Below are positions 20,939 to 30,283 of a stretch of DNA of 40,521 bases, piece after piece. A program made the translations under genes and the position numbers. The stretch spans positions 1 through 40,521 of the forward strand of contig CACHRP010000009.1 in the NCBI GenBank assembly GCA_902582315.1. Reading direction: 5' to 3'. The notes beneath the pieces are model-generated. The model saw only the letters and a list, made by a program, of their open reading frames with translations, searched no databases and was not told the DNA's origin. This stretch comes from an uncultured Pelagibacteraceae bacterium (GTDB taxonomy: Bacteria; Pseudomonadota; Alphaproteobacteria; Pelagibacterales; Pelagibacteraceae). How positions within the stretch are numbered: the stretch's first letter is position 1; every line of letters starts with the position of its first letter.

Positions 20939-21874
20939 TTATTGGTCAAGTTTAAGAGAGGATATTTTTATATTTTTTATAAACGAGTTTAGCTTTTTAT
21001 GATCAATATTTTCCCAGTCAGTCATTTGATTTCTTGCCCAAGTTCTCTGTCTTTTTGCATATTGCCTTGTTTTTATGGAAATTTGGTCTTTTGTAACATC
21101 AATATTTTGCTCTCCATTTAAAAATTTAGAAATTTCTGAAATCCCTATGATCTTATTGGATGACCTGTCCTTATTAACCTTTAGCCTTCTAAATTTTTTT
21201 ACTTCATTCACTGCACCAGCTGAAATCATATTATTTACTCTTCTTTTTATTCTTCTGATTAAATCTTCCTTTGGACAGTCGATATAGATTTTTAAAAATT
21301 CTTTCTCATTAAAATACTTCTTTGTTTTTTCAAACCACTTAAATAAGGAAATTTTTGTATATTTTTTGACCTCGAAAGCTCTAATCGATCTTTGCGAGTC
21401 GTTAGCGTTTATTTGTGATTTGGCTAAAGGATCTAATTTGATTAAATTTTTATAGAATTTTTTTTGACCTATTTTTAAATGCTGTTTTCTAATTTTATTT
21501 CTATATTTAACTGGTATCGTAGGAATTTTTGCCAAACCATTCAAAATAGCTTTAAAATATAATCCTGTTCCTCCGACTAATATTGGAGTTTTATTTTTTT
21601 TTTGAATTTGATTAATTATTTTAATTACTTTTTTTAGCCAATCGCCAGTTGAAAAATTTTTTTTAACACTTTGGAAACCATAAAGATGGTGAGTGATATT
21701 TTTTATTTCTTTAATTTTAGGACGAGCATTAAGGATTTTTATTTCATTATATATCTGCATGCTATCAGAATTAATAATTTCCCCATTAACTCTTTTTGCA
21801 AGCTTAATAGCTAAATCTGATTTTCCTGAAGCAGTTGGACCAGCAATTAAAATTATTTTGGACTTTTTGTCCAT
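20939..21874 (-). CDS. miaA: tRNA dimethylallyltransferase MiaA
   Basis: This 311-residue enzyme adds the dimethylallyl group to A37 of tRNAs that read UNN codons. It has the P-loop GPTASGKSDLA (12-22), the conserved NSDSMQIYNEIKILNARP, GGTGLYFKAI, and the C-terminal tRNA-binding segment TRQYAKRQRTWARNQ. Length is normal. It sits 3 bp after degP and 25 bp before ilvB. In gamma-proteobacteria miaA neighbours hfq, hflX, hflK and hflC; here hflKC is close but hfq and hflX are absent from the run. Confidence 0.95.
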   Translation of the reverse strand: MDKKSKIILIAGPTASGKSDLAIKLAKRVNGEIINSDSMQIYNEIKILNARPKIKEIKNITHHLYGFQSVKKNFSTGDWLKKVIKIINQIQKKNKTPILVGGTGLYFKAILNGLAKIPTIPVKYRNKIRKQHLKIGQKKFYKNLIKLDPLAKSQINANDSQRSIRAFEVKKYTKISLFKWFEKTKKYFNEKEFLKIYIDCPKEDLIRRIKRRVNNMISAGAVNEVKKFRRLKVNKDRSSNKIIGISEISKFLNGEQNIDVTKDQISIKTRQYAKRQRTWARNQMTDWENIDHKKLNSFIKNIKISSLKLDQ

Positions 21875-21877
21875 ATC

Positions 21878-23281
21878 CTAGTCAAGTTTGACGCCGATAT
21901 AACTCTTTTGATTTTGATTATTGTAAATAACAATAACAATAGATTTATTTTTTGCGATCACAGCTGACTTCATAATATTGTCTAGGTCACCAGGTGTTTT
22001 AATTTTTCTTTTTTGTGCTTCTATTATTATATTATTTATTGCTAAATTAGCTATTGGACTATCATTTTCAATTTTTGTTATTACAACTCCTGTAGTATTT
22101 GATGGTAATCCTCTATTAGTTATGTCTTCTTTCTTAAGCGGTCTCACTTCAATTTTAAGATTTTCAATTCTAGTCGATTTAACCAATTTTGGCTTTGTTT
22201 CTTTGAAATCTTCTGATGTTTCTAATCTTCCTAAAGTAATTTTTTTATTAATAAGTTTCTTGTTTCTCCATATTTTAACATTAACAATCTTTCCGACTTT
22301 TGTTTGAGCAACTATCATTGGAAGTTCTTTCATCTCGTTAATTTTTTTTCCATCAAATTCTAAAATGATATCACCCGCTTTAACGCCACCTTTATCTGAA
22401 GGACTGCCATCTGATACACTTGATACTAATGCTCCTCTTGGCTTTCCTAGTTGTTCAGCTTCTGCAATTTCTTTTGTAACTTGTTGAATTCTTACTCCTA
22501 ACCATCCTCTTTTTGTCTCTCCAAATTCAATTAATTGATCAATAACTAATTCAGCACTATTTGAAGGAATTGCAAATCCAATTCCTATTGAACCAGACTG
22601 TCCTAAAATTGCTGTGTTAATTCCTATTACGTTTCCATCCATGTCAAATAATGGTCCTCCTGAATTACCTTGGTTAATTGAAGCATCAGTTTGAATATAA
22701 TCTTCATATCTTGTTAGACCGATACTTCTGTTTCTTGCGGATATAATTCCAGCTGTAACAGTGCCTCCTAAACCGAAAGGATTACCTATGGCTATTACCC
22801 AATCTCCTATTCTTGCTTTATCTGAGTTTCCAAATTTTACTGGAGTAAATCTATCGTCAGAATCAATTTGTAAAACAGCAATATCAGATAATGGATCTGA
22901 ACCAATTATTTTAGCGTTATATTCTTTATCGTCATTAAATCTAACTAATATGTCTTCTGCACCTTTTATGACGTGGTTGTTTGTAATAACAAGACCTTTT
23001 TCATCAATTATAAAACCTGATCCTAGAGCACTCGCTTTTCTTTCTTGTGGTGTTCCAAATTCTTTGAACATATCTTCAAAAGGTGATCCTGGAGGAAATT
23101 CGAAAGGAAAAGGATTTGATCTAGATACAACTGTTTGGGTTGTTGAAATATTTACAACAGATGGCATTAACTTTTCTGCTAAATCAGCGAATGAATTAGG
23201 CACGTTTTGAGCTTTTACGCTAAAAGTAAAGCTTACGGTTAGAACAAAAATTAAAGCTGTTTTTACAAATTTGTGTTTCAT
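21878..23281 (-). CDS. degP: Periplasmic serine protease DegP/HtrA (Do family)
   Basis: This 467-residue protein has a Sec signal (KHKFVKTALIFVLTVSFTFS, cleaved near VKAQ), a trypsin-like domain with triad His103 (TNNHVIKG), Asp133 (LSDIAVLQ) and Ser207 (QGNSGGP), and two PDZ domains (about 250-345 and 375-465). It degrades or refolds damaged envelope proteins. I chose ATG 23281, one base after the DUF2065 stop; the in-frame TTG at 23305 would add eight residues ahead of the signal. The second PDZ lacks some family length at its end but looks complete. Confidence 0.94.
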   Translation of the reverse strand: MKHKFVKTALIFVLTVSFTFSVKAQNVPNSFADLAEKLMPSVVNISTTQTVVSRSNPFPFEFPPGSPFEDMFKEFGTPQERKASALGSGFIIDEKGLVITNNHVIKGAEDILVRFNDDKEYNAKIIGSDPLSDIAVLQIDSDDRFTPVKFGNSDKARIGDWVIAIGNPFGLGGTVTAGIISARNRSIGLTRYEDYIQTDASINQGNSGGPLFDMDGNVIGINTAILGQSGSIGIGFAIPSNSAELVIDQLIEFGETKRGWLGVRIQQVTKEIAEAEQLGKPRGALVSSVSDGSPSDKGGVKAGDIILEFDGKKINEMKELPMIVAQTKVGKIVNVKIWRNKKLINKKITLGRLETSEDFKETKPKLVKSTRIENLKIEVRPLKKEDITNRGLPSNTTGVVITKIENDSPIANLAINNIIIEAQKRKIKTPGDLDNIMKSAVIAKNKSIVIVIYNNQNQKSYIGVKLD

Positions 23282-23282
23282 C

Positions 23283-23468
23283 TTATGTTTTAAAGTACCA
23301 CACAATTAAAAATCCAATAATTGCAAAAGTTAGACCTGAAAATCTTATTTGGGATATTTTCATCATATCTATTTTTTTTAGCATATTTTTCATTTTTGAT
23401 GGAAATATGGCATATAAAATACCTTCAAAAAATAAGAATAGACCAAAAGCAATGATCAATTCATTCAT
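23283..23468 (-). CDS. DUF2065 small membrane protein (YjeT-like)
   Basis: This 61-residue protein has two membrane helices (about 3-20 and 42-58) joined by a basic loop, ending in a short tail. The sequence GLFLFFEGILYAIFPSKMKNML and IRFSGLTFAIIGFLIVW matches the DUF2065/YjeT family, which is commonly found just after hflC. It lies 7 bp after hflC and one base before degP. Its role is not known; the location suggests association with the HflKC-FtsH membrane protease system. Confidence 0.85.
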   Translation of the reverse strand: MNELIIAFGLFLFFEGILYAIFPSKMKNMLKKIDMMKISQIRFSGLTFAIIGFLIVWYFKT

Positions 23469-23475
23469 GAAATTA

Positions 23476-24342
23476 TTATGGAATAGCTTTAGCTTTTACG
23501 TTTCCAAAAAATTTAAAAAATTCACTATCTGGGGACAATACTAAAGAAGTTTCTCCTCCGATAAGAGCTTTTTCATAAGCTTGCATCGCTCTGTAAAAAG
23601 CAAAGAATTCTGGATCTTGACCAAATGCATCAGCAAAAATTTTATTTCTTTGACCATCGCCCTCGCCTTTCATAATTTCGGATTTTTTTTGCGCATCTGC
23701 TAATATTACTGTAACTTCCTTGTCAGCTGTTGATGTAATAGTCACAGCCATTTCAGCACCTTTCGCTCTAAATTCTTTTGCTTCTCTATTTCTTTCGGTT
23801 TGCATTCTTGCAAAAATAGCATCACTATTTGCTTGTGGAAGATCTGCTCTTTTAATTCTAACATCAATAATTTTTATACCAAATTTTTCAGCTTCGTTAT
23901 TAACGCCTTCTTGAATCAAAGCCATTTGTTTTGTTCTATCTTCTGATAATAATGTTTGAAGTCTTTGAGTACCTAATACACTTCTTATCCTTGAGTTTAT
24001 AATTGTTGATAATCTAGATCTTGCAACTCTTTCATTTCCAACTGAAATATAAAACTTCAAAGGATCGATAATTTGGAATCTGGCAAACGCGTCAACAATT
24101 AGTCTCTTCTGATCCGATGCAATTACCTCTTCTGGTGGAGCATCTAAATTTAAGATTCTTTTATCAAGAAAAACTACGTTTTGAATAAATGGAAGTTTAA
24201 AATTTAAACCTGGTTTTGTAATTATTCTTTTTGGATCACCAAATTGAAGTACAATTGCTTGATTTACCTCTTTAACAATAAAAATTGAAAAAAATGCAGT
24301 TGCAGCAATAACAGCAATTATTGGTAAAATTATTTTTTTCAT
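23476..24342 (-). CDS. hflC: FtsH protease modulator HflC (SPFH/band 7)
   Basis: This 288-residue protein has an N-terminal membrane anchor (3-24), a band 7 domain (EVNQAIVLQFGDPKRIITKPGLNFKLPF, NLDAPPEEVIASDQKRLIVDAFARF), and a C-terminal helical region with RMQTERNREAKEFRAKGAE and a coiled coil. With HflK it forms the large periplasmic cage that surrounds and restrains FtsH. One base separates it from hflK. Length and order are ordinary for alphaproteobacteria. Confidence 0.95.
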   Translation of the reverse strand: MKKIILPIIAVIAATAFFSIFIVKEVNQAIVLQFGDPKRIITKPGLNFKLPFIQNVVFLDKRILNLDAPPEEVIASDQKRLIVDAFARFQIIDPLKFYISVGNERVARSRLSTIINSRIRSVLGTQRLQTLLSEDRTKQMALIQEGVNNEAEKFGIKIIDVRIKRADLPQANSDAIFARMQTERNREAKEFRAKGAEMAVTITSTADKEVTVILADAQKKSEIMKGEGDGQRNKIFADAFGQDPEFFAFYRAMQAYEKALIGGETSLVLSPDSEFFKFFGNVKAKAIP

Positions 24343-24343
24343 A

Positions 24344-25441
24344 TTAATTTGTTGCTTTCTTCAATTCTGGTAAAGGAAGATATGGTACAACACCTGATCC
24401 AGCCTCTTTATCAATTATTACTTTATCTATATCTGCTAAAACTTTTTCCATTGTCTCAAGATACATTCTTTCCTGAGTAACTTGTTTTGCATTTTTATAT
24501 TCATTAAAGATTGCTAAAAATCTACTAGCTTCACCTTCCGCTTTTGCGACAACTTCTTTTTTGTATGCTTCTGCTGCTTGTAAAATTTTTGCAGCTTCTC
24601 CTCGTGCTCTTGGTATAACATCGTTAGCATACGCTTCAGCTTCGTTTTTAGATCTTTCCATATCTGCTCTCGCCGCCTGTACGTCTCTAAATGCATCAAT
24701 TACTTGATCTGGTGGGTCAGCTTTTTGTGTTTGAACTTGTGTAACTTGAATTCCACTTGTGTACTCATCTAAAATTGATTGAATAATTTCTTGCGTATCT
24801 GTTTCAATTTTTGATCTTCCTTCTGTTAAAATCGGCTGGATGTTGCTCCTTGCAATTACCTCTCTCATCGCTGTTTCAGCTGCAGCCTTCACAGTTCCTT
24901 CTGGATCTTGAATTTTGAATAAAAAATTTCCAGCATCTTTAATTACCCAGAATACAGAGAAATCAATATTTACTATATTTTCATCTCCAGTTAACATCAA
25001 ACTTTCTTCTGGTACATCAGCAACTGCAGATGAGGTAAATCCACTATCTCTTTCTGATCTAAAACCAATATCAATTCTGTTAACTTTTGTAACTTTAGGT
25101 GTTAGCACACTTTCTATTGGGAAAGGGATATGGTAATTTAAACCTGGTTGAGTAGTTTTCACAAACTTTCCGAATCTTAGTACAACTCCTTGTTCATCAG
25201 GCAACACTCGATATAAACCGCTCAATGCCCAAATAACCAATAAAATAATTAATCCAAAGATTATCGGTTTTCCACCTTTTGCAGCGCCACCTGGCATAAA
25301 TCTATTTATTTTGTCTTGTAGGTTTCTAATTATTTCGTCAATGTCTGGTGGTGTAGGACCTTTTCTACCAGATCCATTTCCTCCACCTCCTGGGGGAGAA
25401 CCCCACGGACTTCCACCTCTTCCTCTAAAATCGTCGACCAT
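24344..25441 (-). CDS. hflK: FtsH protease modulator HflK (SPFH/band 7)
   Basis: This 365-residue protein has a Gly/Pro-rich cytosolic N-terminus (SPWGSPPGGGGNGSG), one membrane helix (about 59-77), a band 7 domain (YRVLPDEQGVVLRFGKFVKT, QPGLNYHIPFPIE) and a long C-terminal coiled coil with PPDQVIDAFRDVQAARADMER. It is the partner of HflC. It is the first gene of a 20-gene co-directional stretch, with a candidate promoter immediately upstream that would leave almost no leader. Confidence 0.95.
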   Translation of the reverse strand: MVDDFRGRGGSPWGSPPGGGGNGSGRKGPTPPDIDEIIRNLQDKINRFMPGGAAKGGKPIIFGLIILLVIWALSGLYRVLPDEQGVVLRFGKFVKTTQPGLNYHIPFPIESVLTPKVTKVNRIDIGFRSERDSGFTSSAVADVPEESLMLTGDENIVNIDFSVFWVIKDAGNFLFKIQDPEGTVKAAAETAMREVIARSNIQPILTEGRSKIETDTQEIIQSILDEYTSGIQVTQVQTQKADPPDQVIDAFRDVQAARADMERSKNEAEAYANDVIPRARGEAAKILQAAEAYKKEVVAKAEGEASRFLAIFNEYKNAKQVTQERMYLETMEKVLADIDKVIIDKEAGSGVVPYLPLPELKKATN

Positions 25442-25448
25442 GCCACTC

Positions 25449-25476
25449 TATATAGTGTCTTTAATTAGAAAAACAA
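25449..25476 (-). promoter_or_regulatory. Candidate hflK promoter
   Basis: The minus strand has TTGTTT, 16 bp, TATATA in the 72 bp hflK-mrp divergent gap. The -10 ends 7 bp before the hflK ATG, so the transcript would start at or within a few bases of the start codon. That fits the absence of any ribosome site and would be a leaderless or near-leaderless mRNA. No equally good plus-strand promoter for the mrp gene is seen. Confidence 0.4.
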
Positions 25477-25513
25477 GATAAGTTAAAAGGTAAAATTAGT
25501 ACTTATTGAAGCA

Positions 25514-26305
25514 ATGGCACAAATAAAACCTAGAAAAAAGTTTGTTAAAAATCCAATTATTGGAACAAAATTTACTATCGCGGTATCCAGCGCCAAAGGT
25601 GGGGTTGGAAAATCAACATTTGCAACAAATCTTGCTTTAGCACTTAAGAAAAATAGGTGTAAAGTTGGATTACTTGATGCTGATATTTACGGTCCATCGT
25701 TACCAAAGCTCTTTTCAATTAACGAGAAACCAAAAAGTGAAGAGGGAAAATTAATACCTATAAACAAATATGACATTCAATGTATGTCAATCGGCTTTTT
25801 AACTGAAGAACAAACACCAATGATTTGGCGAGGACCGATGGTGACTAGTGCAATAAAAACTTTCACACAGAAAGTAAATTGGAAAAATCTTGATTTTATA
25901 ATTATTGATATGCCGCCAGGCACTGGAGATACTCAACTTACGTTTTCACAGGAAATTAGTTTAGATGGTGTAATTATTATTTCTACCCCACAAGAAATAG
26001 CTCTTCAAGATGTTAAAAGAGGTATTAGAATGTTTGATAAACTTGGTACAAAAATTATTGGACTGATTGACAATATGAGCCATTTTATTGGGGATGATGG
26101 AAAAAAATACAATATTTTTGGTAGTGGCGGGGTAGAAAAAACAGCAAAAGAATTTGAAAAAGAATTTCTTGGAAATATACCAATTAACTCAGAGGTAGGA
26201 AGACAGGGTGATAATGGCATACCTATAGTGGAAAGTATGCCCGAGCATGATATTTCAAAAATTTATATTAATTTAGCAAAGAAGATTAAAAACAAATTTT
26301 TTTAA
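25514..26305 (+). CDS. mrp: Mrp/ApbC-type P-loop ATPase (iron-sulfur carrier family)
   Basis: This 263-residue protein has the deviant Walker A SAKGGVGKSTFATNLALAL (26-44), Walker A-prime DADIYGPSLPKLF, and the FIIIDMPPGTGDTQLTF signature of Mrp/NBP35 proteins, which deliver Fe-S clusters. The DUF59/MIP18 domain often found at the N-terminus is absent. The C-terminal CxxC that bridges a cluster in many members is missing: the corresponding stretch is NMSHFIGDDGKKYNIFGSGG. I recall that many alphaproteobacterial Mrp proteins lack this CxxC, so it is not a defect in itself. The ATG is preceded by no clear ribosome site. Confidence 0.9.
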   Translation: MAQIKPRKKFVKNPIIGTKFTIAVSSAKGGVGKSTFATNLALALKKNRCKVGLLDADIYGPSLPKLFSINEKPKSEEGKLIPINKYDIQCMSIGFLTEEQTPMIWRGPMVTSAIKTFTQKVNWKNLDFIIIDMPPGTGDTQLTFSQEISLDGVIIISTPQEIALQDVKRGIRMFDKLGTKIIGLIDNMSHFIGDDGKKYNIFGSGGVEKTAKEFEKEFLGNIPINSEVGRQGDNGIPIVESMPEHDISKIYINLAKKIKNKFF

Positions 26306-26310
26306 AAAAA

Positions 26311-26997
26311 TTATTTTTTAAAAAAAGCATCCATAAAAAGAATATGATTATTTTTATATTTTATCTTTGTAATGGAAAATAAATTATAATTAAATTTTTT
26401 TAAAAAGTTTAATATATCCAAATATGAATCAGTAGCATCCTTGTGCATAAGAGGAAAGCATATTTCAACTTTAAGTAATTTAATATTGCCATTTTTCAAA
26501 TTTTTTTTCATACCTCTTAGTATTTTTAGGTCCTCTCCCTGTGCATCGATTTTACAAAAATCAATCTTTAGGTTTTTATTGAAAATATTATCGAATACTT
26601 GTGTTTTTATTTTTAATTTTTTTTTTATTTTTTGAACAGATTTATAAGTATCATTCTGTATATAAAAACTCGATTGAGATGGAATTTCATAAATATAGAA
26701 AAATTTTTTTGTTTCTTTATCAGATAAAGCAATATTATAATTTTTATCTTTTTTGGTTATATATTTTAAATTTAGTTCTTTAAATAAACTTTCTATTGGC
26801 TCAAAACAAAATACTTGCCTTGTTTTAAAATTTTTTTTAATAAATTCTAAGTAGTTACCTACGTTTGTACCAATATCCACATAAATAATTTCTCTTTTTT
26901 TTAAGTTGTCTTTTAACAACTTTTTTTCATTACTCACAGATGAAAAAAGATAGGAAATTGCATCGTCAAGTTTTTGGTAGTATTTTAAAAGGTTCAT
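26311..26997 (-). CDS. FkbM-family methyltransferase
   Basis: This 228-residue SAM-dependent methyltransferase has the glycine motif IYVDIGTNVGNYLEFI (about 38-53), then VFCFEPIESLFKELN with the acidic SAM ribose contact, and the family signature FCKIDAQGEDLKILRGM with LKVEICFPL. FkbM enzymes methylate hydroxyl groups of sugars, polyketides or other small molecules; many occur in surface polysaccharide clusters. It faces the mrp gene tail to tail with a 5 bp gap full of A/T runs, and diverges from the polytopic protein gene. The sugar substrate is unknown. Confidence 0.85.
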   Translation of the reverse strand: MNLLKYYQKLDDAISYLFSSVSNEKKLLKDNLKKREIIYVDIGTNVGNYLEFIKKNFKTRQVFCFEPIESLFKELNLKYITKKDKNYNIALSDKETKKFFYIYEIPSQSSFYIQNDTYKSVQKIKKKLKIKTQVFDNIFNKNLKIDFCKIDAQGEDLKILRGMKKNLKNGNIKLLKVEICFPLMHKDATDSYLDILNFLKKFNYNLFSITKIKYKNNHILFMDAFFKK

Positions 26998-27051
26998 TTA
27001 TTAACCGATATATCTTATTTAAGAAAATTAAGATATTAATAATTAAATTAA

Positions 27052-28422
27052 ATGAGAAAATTTTTTAAGTTTGAATTTATATTAATCTACTCTTTTATTT
27101 TAATATTTGTATTAACAAATATTTATATAAATAAATTCAGTGAGCAATACTTTATAAGTGGTGACTACAAACATTCTAGTTTATATCAAGAAGACGTAAT
27201 ATCTTATTTTAAAGTAAGCGATAGGATTTCCAAGGATATAGCAGATGGTAAAAAAATCTATAATAGTGGTGGTCCATATAGTTTTTCATTTTTACATCCA
27301 AGAGTAATTTATTTTTTTAATAATTTTTTTAATTCTAATGAAGAAATAATTAATAGTGCCACATTAAAAATACATTTAAAAAACTATAATTTTTTTTTAT
27401 ATTTCCAAATAATTTTTTTTTATTTATCGACACTTTTTCTTCATAGATCATTATTAAAAATTTTTGATAAAAGCTTGTCTAATATAATTTGCATAGTTCT
27501 ACTACTTAACCCCATTATCTTCCAATGGCACCTAAGTTTTTATACAGAAAGTATTTTTTTATCCTTTTTAATTCTATTAATATGTTTTTTGTTGAGATCA
27601 AAAAGTTGGCTACATTTTTTATTTATTGGTTTGTTTGTTGGTATTATTTACACACAAAGAACAATTGCATTGCTTTATCCAATAGTAATTTTTAGTTATA
27701 TATTTTTTCTAAATCATAATGTTAGAAAAAAATTATTTAAAATTTCTTCTTTATTAATTGGAATGTCTTTAATTTTAATTTTAATTGGTATCTACAATTA
27801 TAATAGATCTGGAATTTTTTATTTTACGCCAATACAATCAAAATCTGATATTCAAACATATTTAGAAGCAGATGTTTTGAAATTATCAAAAAAAATAAGT
27901 TACGAAGATGCTAGAAATGAACTTATTAACTTTAATAAAAGTATTATTAATACTTATGGTTACGATTTGCAAAAAGAGAGCGATAAAATTAAATATTTAA
28001 ACAAAGTACAAAAAAATTCTTTTAATACATTAATTGCTAACAAGACTATTACATTGCAAATTATTATTAAAAACTATTTACATGCAATGTTATTAAATCC
28101 AGTACAAGTTTTTTATGAGACAAAATACCAAAATTGGATTGATTATAAAAAAAGTGATGAACATAAGTTTTGGCTGATAGTGAGAATTATAATTACACCA
28201 ATTTTCTTCATAATGACGGGATTAGGTATGATTTTCTCGATAAAGAAAGTTGAATTTAAATATAATGTTTTTTTATTTTTATCCGTTATCTATTTTACTT
28301 CTGTAAGTTGTTGGCTTCCTAACACAAGATACTTTGTACCATCAGTTTTATTTATGAGTATTTACTTTTCGATATTTTTACATCAGATAAGTTTATTATT
28401 AAAAAAAAGTAAATTGTTTTAA
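27052..28422 (+). CDS. Polytopic membrane protein, possible GT-C glycosyltransferase
   Basis: This 456-residue protein has roughly nine to eleven hydrophobic helices and a first large extracytoplasmic loop (about 30-110) holding YQEDVISYFKVSDRISKDI. An acidic motif in the first loop is typical of GT-C transferases that use lipid-linked sugars, such as ArnT/PMT types. A soluble stretch lies at about 265-330. I do not recognise a named family, so this is a structural guess. Codons are very AT-rich with many Phe, Ile and Asn. It diverges from the FkbM gene and faces the carbamoyltransferase gene. Confidence 0.6.
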   Translation: MRKFFKFEFILIYSFILIFVLTNIYINKFSEQYFISGDYKHSSLYQEDVISYFKVSDRISKDIADGKKIYNSGGPYSFSFLHPRVIYFFNNFFNSNEEIINSATLKIHLKNYNFFLYFQIIFFYLSTLFLHRSLLKIFDKSLSNIICIVLLLNPIIFQWHLSFYTESIFLSFLILLICFLLRSKSWLHFLFIGLFVGIIYTQRTIALLYPIVIFSYIFFLNHNVRKKLFKISSLLIGMSLILILIGIYNYNRSGIFYFTPIQSKSDIQTYLEADVLKLSKKISYEDARNELINFNKSIINTYGYDLQKESDKIKYLNKVQKNSFNTLIANKTITLQIIIKNYLHAMLLNPVQVFYETKYQNWIDYKKSDEHKFWLIVRIIITPIFFIMTGLGMIFSIKKVEFKYNVFLFLSVIYFTSVSCWLPNTRYFVPSVLFMSIYFSIFLHQISLLLKKSKLF

Positions 28423-28444
28423 TCAATTAAGAAGTAGATGTATG

Positions 28445-30280
28445 TTAATCCAATTCAAATTGATTTTTATAGTCTTTCTTTAAATCTTGGTTTTGATCTT
28501 TTTTATCTAAAATGCAATTTCCAATAACAAGCTTATCCATTTCAGTTCCCATAAAGCAATTGAATGCATCTTTTGGTGTGTTTACAATCGGTTCACCTCT
28601 AACATTAAATGAAGTATTAATAATTACAGGACAGTTTGTTATTTCTTTAAATTTCTTAATCAAAGAATAATACTTTGAATTAGTCTCTTCATGAACTGTT
28701 TGTATTCTTGCAGAATAATCAACATGAGTGACTGCTGGAATATCTGATCTTTTTAAATTTAGTTTATCTATTCCAAATAGTTTTTTTTCATCATCTGTCA
28801 TCTTAATTTTTTTACCATCTAGAACTTCTGCAACCAACAACATGTATGGGCTATCAGTATTAATTTTAAACCAACTATCTACATCTTCTCGTAATACTGA
28901 TGGTGCAAAAGGCCTAAAACTTTCTCTATATTTAACTTTTAAATTTAAATTCTTTTGCATTGTGGGTGATCTTGCATCCCCTAAAATAGATCTTCCTCCA
29001 AGTGCTCTTGGTCCAAACTCCATTCTTCCCTGGAACCACCCTACCGCATCACCATTTTTTAGGCATTCTGCAGTTTTTTCAATTAAGTCATTTTCATCCA
29101 GAACCTCAAAATTAGCATTTATGTTTTTAAGTTCTGCCTCTATTTCAGTTTGAGAATAACTTGGCCCCAAGTATGATCCTTGCATATCATTATTCGATAC
29201 ATGTCTCTCTTTTTTTAGTTCTAAATGCCATAAAGCAAGAGCTGCTCCTAGTGAACCTCCAGCATCACCAGCAGCTGGCTGTATCCATATATTATCAAAT
29301 ATTTTTTTTTCTAAGATTTTTCCATTTGCAACGCAATTAAGCGCTACGCCACCAGCTAAACATAAATTTTTAATATTAAATTCCTCTCTAAGCGAATAGG
29401 CCATACTAATCATTACATCTTCAGTAACTTCTTGGATAGATGCTGCAACATCCATATGGAACTGTGTTAACCTATCTTTTCTACTATCTCTTGGTTCTTT
29501 ACCAAACAATTTATGAAACTTGTCGCTAGTCATTTTTAAACCAGTTGCATAGTCAAAAAATTCTTGTGACAACTTAAATGACCCGTCTTTTTTGATATCA
29601 ATTAAATTATCTTTAATTAATCTTGTATATTTTGGTTCACCATAGGGAGCTAAACCCATAAGTTTATATTCACCACTATTTACCTTAAATCCTGTATAAT
29701 ATGTAAACGCCGAATAAAGTAGACCTAAAGAATGTGGAAAATGTATTTCTTTTTCAATTGATAGGTCCTTGTCTTTACCTATTGCTACTGTTGTAGTTGC
29801 CCACTCTCCCACTCCATCAGCAGTAAGAACAACCGCCTCACTAAAAGGAGAAGGGAAAAAAGCACTAGCTGCATGACTTAAATGATGTTCAGAGAAATAA
29901 ATTTTATTTTCATCTTTAAAATTTTTATCATGTTCTTTTAATAGTTTCATCAGCAAATTTTTTTGAAAAAGTTTTTCTCTTAACCAGGTTGGCATAGATT
30001 TAGAAAATTGCTTAAATCCTCTCGGCGCAAAAGCTACATATGTTTCTAATAATCTCTCAAATTTTAGAAAAGGTTTTTCGTAAAAAACAATATGATTAAC
30101 TTCTGATAATTTTAATTTTGAAAATTTAAGCACATATTCAACAGCATTGTGAGGATAGCTTGAATCGTGTTTTTTTCTGGTAAATCGTTCTTCCTGAGCT
30201 GCAGCTAATATTTTTCCATCAACTATAATAGCTGCCGCACTGTCATGATAAAATGCAGAAATTCCAAGTATAGAAGTCAC
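28445..30280 (-). CDS. Carbamoyltransferase (NodU/CmcH/TobZ family)
   Basis: This 611-residue protein has the N-terminal actin-like carbamoyltransferase domain (ILGISAFYHDSAAAIIVDG, AAAQEERFTRKKHD, EHHLSHAASAFFPSPF, VLTADGVGEW) and the C-terminal YrdC-like domain (VGWFQGRMEFGPRALGGRSILGD, YRESFRPFAPSVL). Such enzymes use carbamoyl phosphate and ATP to O-carbamoylate sugars, nodulation factors or antibiotics. His residues of the HHLSHA segment bind the metal. The start is GTG at 30280, 3 bp after the DUF5989 gene. With SxtJ-like and DUF5989 genes it forms a known three-gene association. The acceptor is probably a surface sugar. Confidence 0.92.
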   Translation of the reverse strand: MTSILGISAFYHDSAAAIIVDGKILAAAQEERFTRKKHDSSYPHNAVEYVLKFSKLKLSEVNHIVFYEKPFLKFERLLETYVAFAPRGFKQFSKSMPTWLREKLFQKNLLMKLLKEHDKNFKDENKIYFSEHHLSHAASAFFPSPFSEAVVLTADGVGEWATTTVAIGKDKDLSIEKEIHFPHSLGLLYSAFTYYTGFKVNSGEYKLMGLAPYGEPKYTRLIKDNLIDIKKDGSFKLSQEFFDYATGLKMTSDKFHKLFGKEPRDSRKDRLTQFHMDVAASIQEVTEDVMISMAYSLREEFNIKNLCLAGGVALNCVANGKILEKKIFDNIWIQPAAGDAGGSLGAALALWHLELKKERHVSNNDMQGSYLGPSYSQTEIEAELKNINANFEVLDENDLIEKTAECLKNGDAVGWFQGRMEFGPRALGGRSILGDARSPTMQKNLNLKVKYRESFRPFAPSVLREDVDSWFKINTDSPYMLLVAEVLDGKKIKMTDDEKKLFGIDKLNLKRSDIPAVTHVDYSARIQTVHEETNSKYYSLIKKFKEITNCPVIINTSFNVRGEPIVNTPKDAFNCFMGTEMDKLVIGNCILDKKDQNQDLKKDYKNQFELD

Positions 30281-30283
30281 AAA

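Noticed and set aside
22761..23210. 149-codon open frame on the plus strand opposite degP
   Set aside because: It is the antisense of a conserved protease domain, has no recognisable domain, and no ribosome site. DegP catalytic motifs lie on the other strand.
24514..24699. Second reading frame inside hflK on the same strand
   Set aside because: A Lys-rich out-of-frame translation of the HflK coiled coil; no evidence for a programmed frameshift.
25514..26305. ParA-type partition ATPase
   Set aside because: The PPGTGDTQLTF signature and GPSLPKL loop are those of Mrp/NBP35; no parB or parS nearby.
26290..26335. Paired A/T-rich palindromes between the mrp and fkbM genes as an attachment site or repeat
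   Set aside because: Simple T7A7-type runs are expected by chance at this base composition; no flanking direct repeat or integrase was seen.
28728..29153. 141-codon open frame on the plus strand opposite the carbamoyltransferase
   Set aside because: Shadow of conserved carbamoyltransferase sequence; Ser/Phe/Leu-rich composition is typical of antisense frames.
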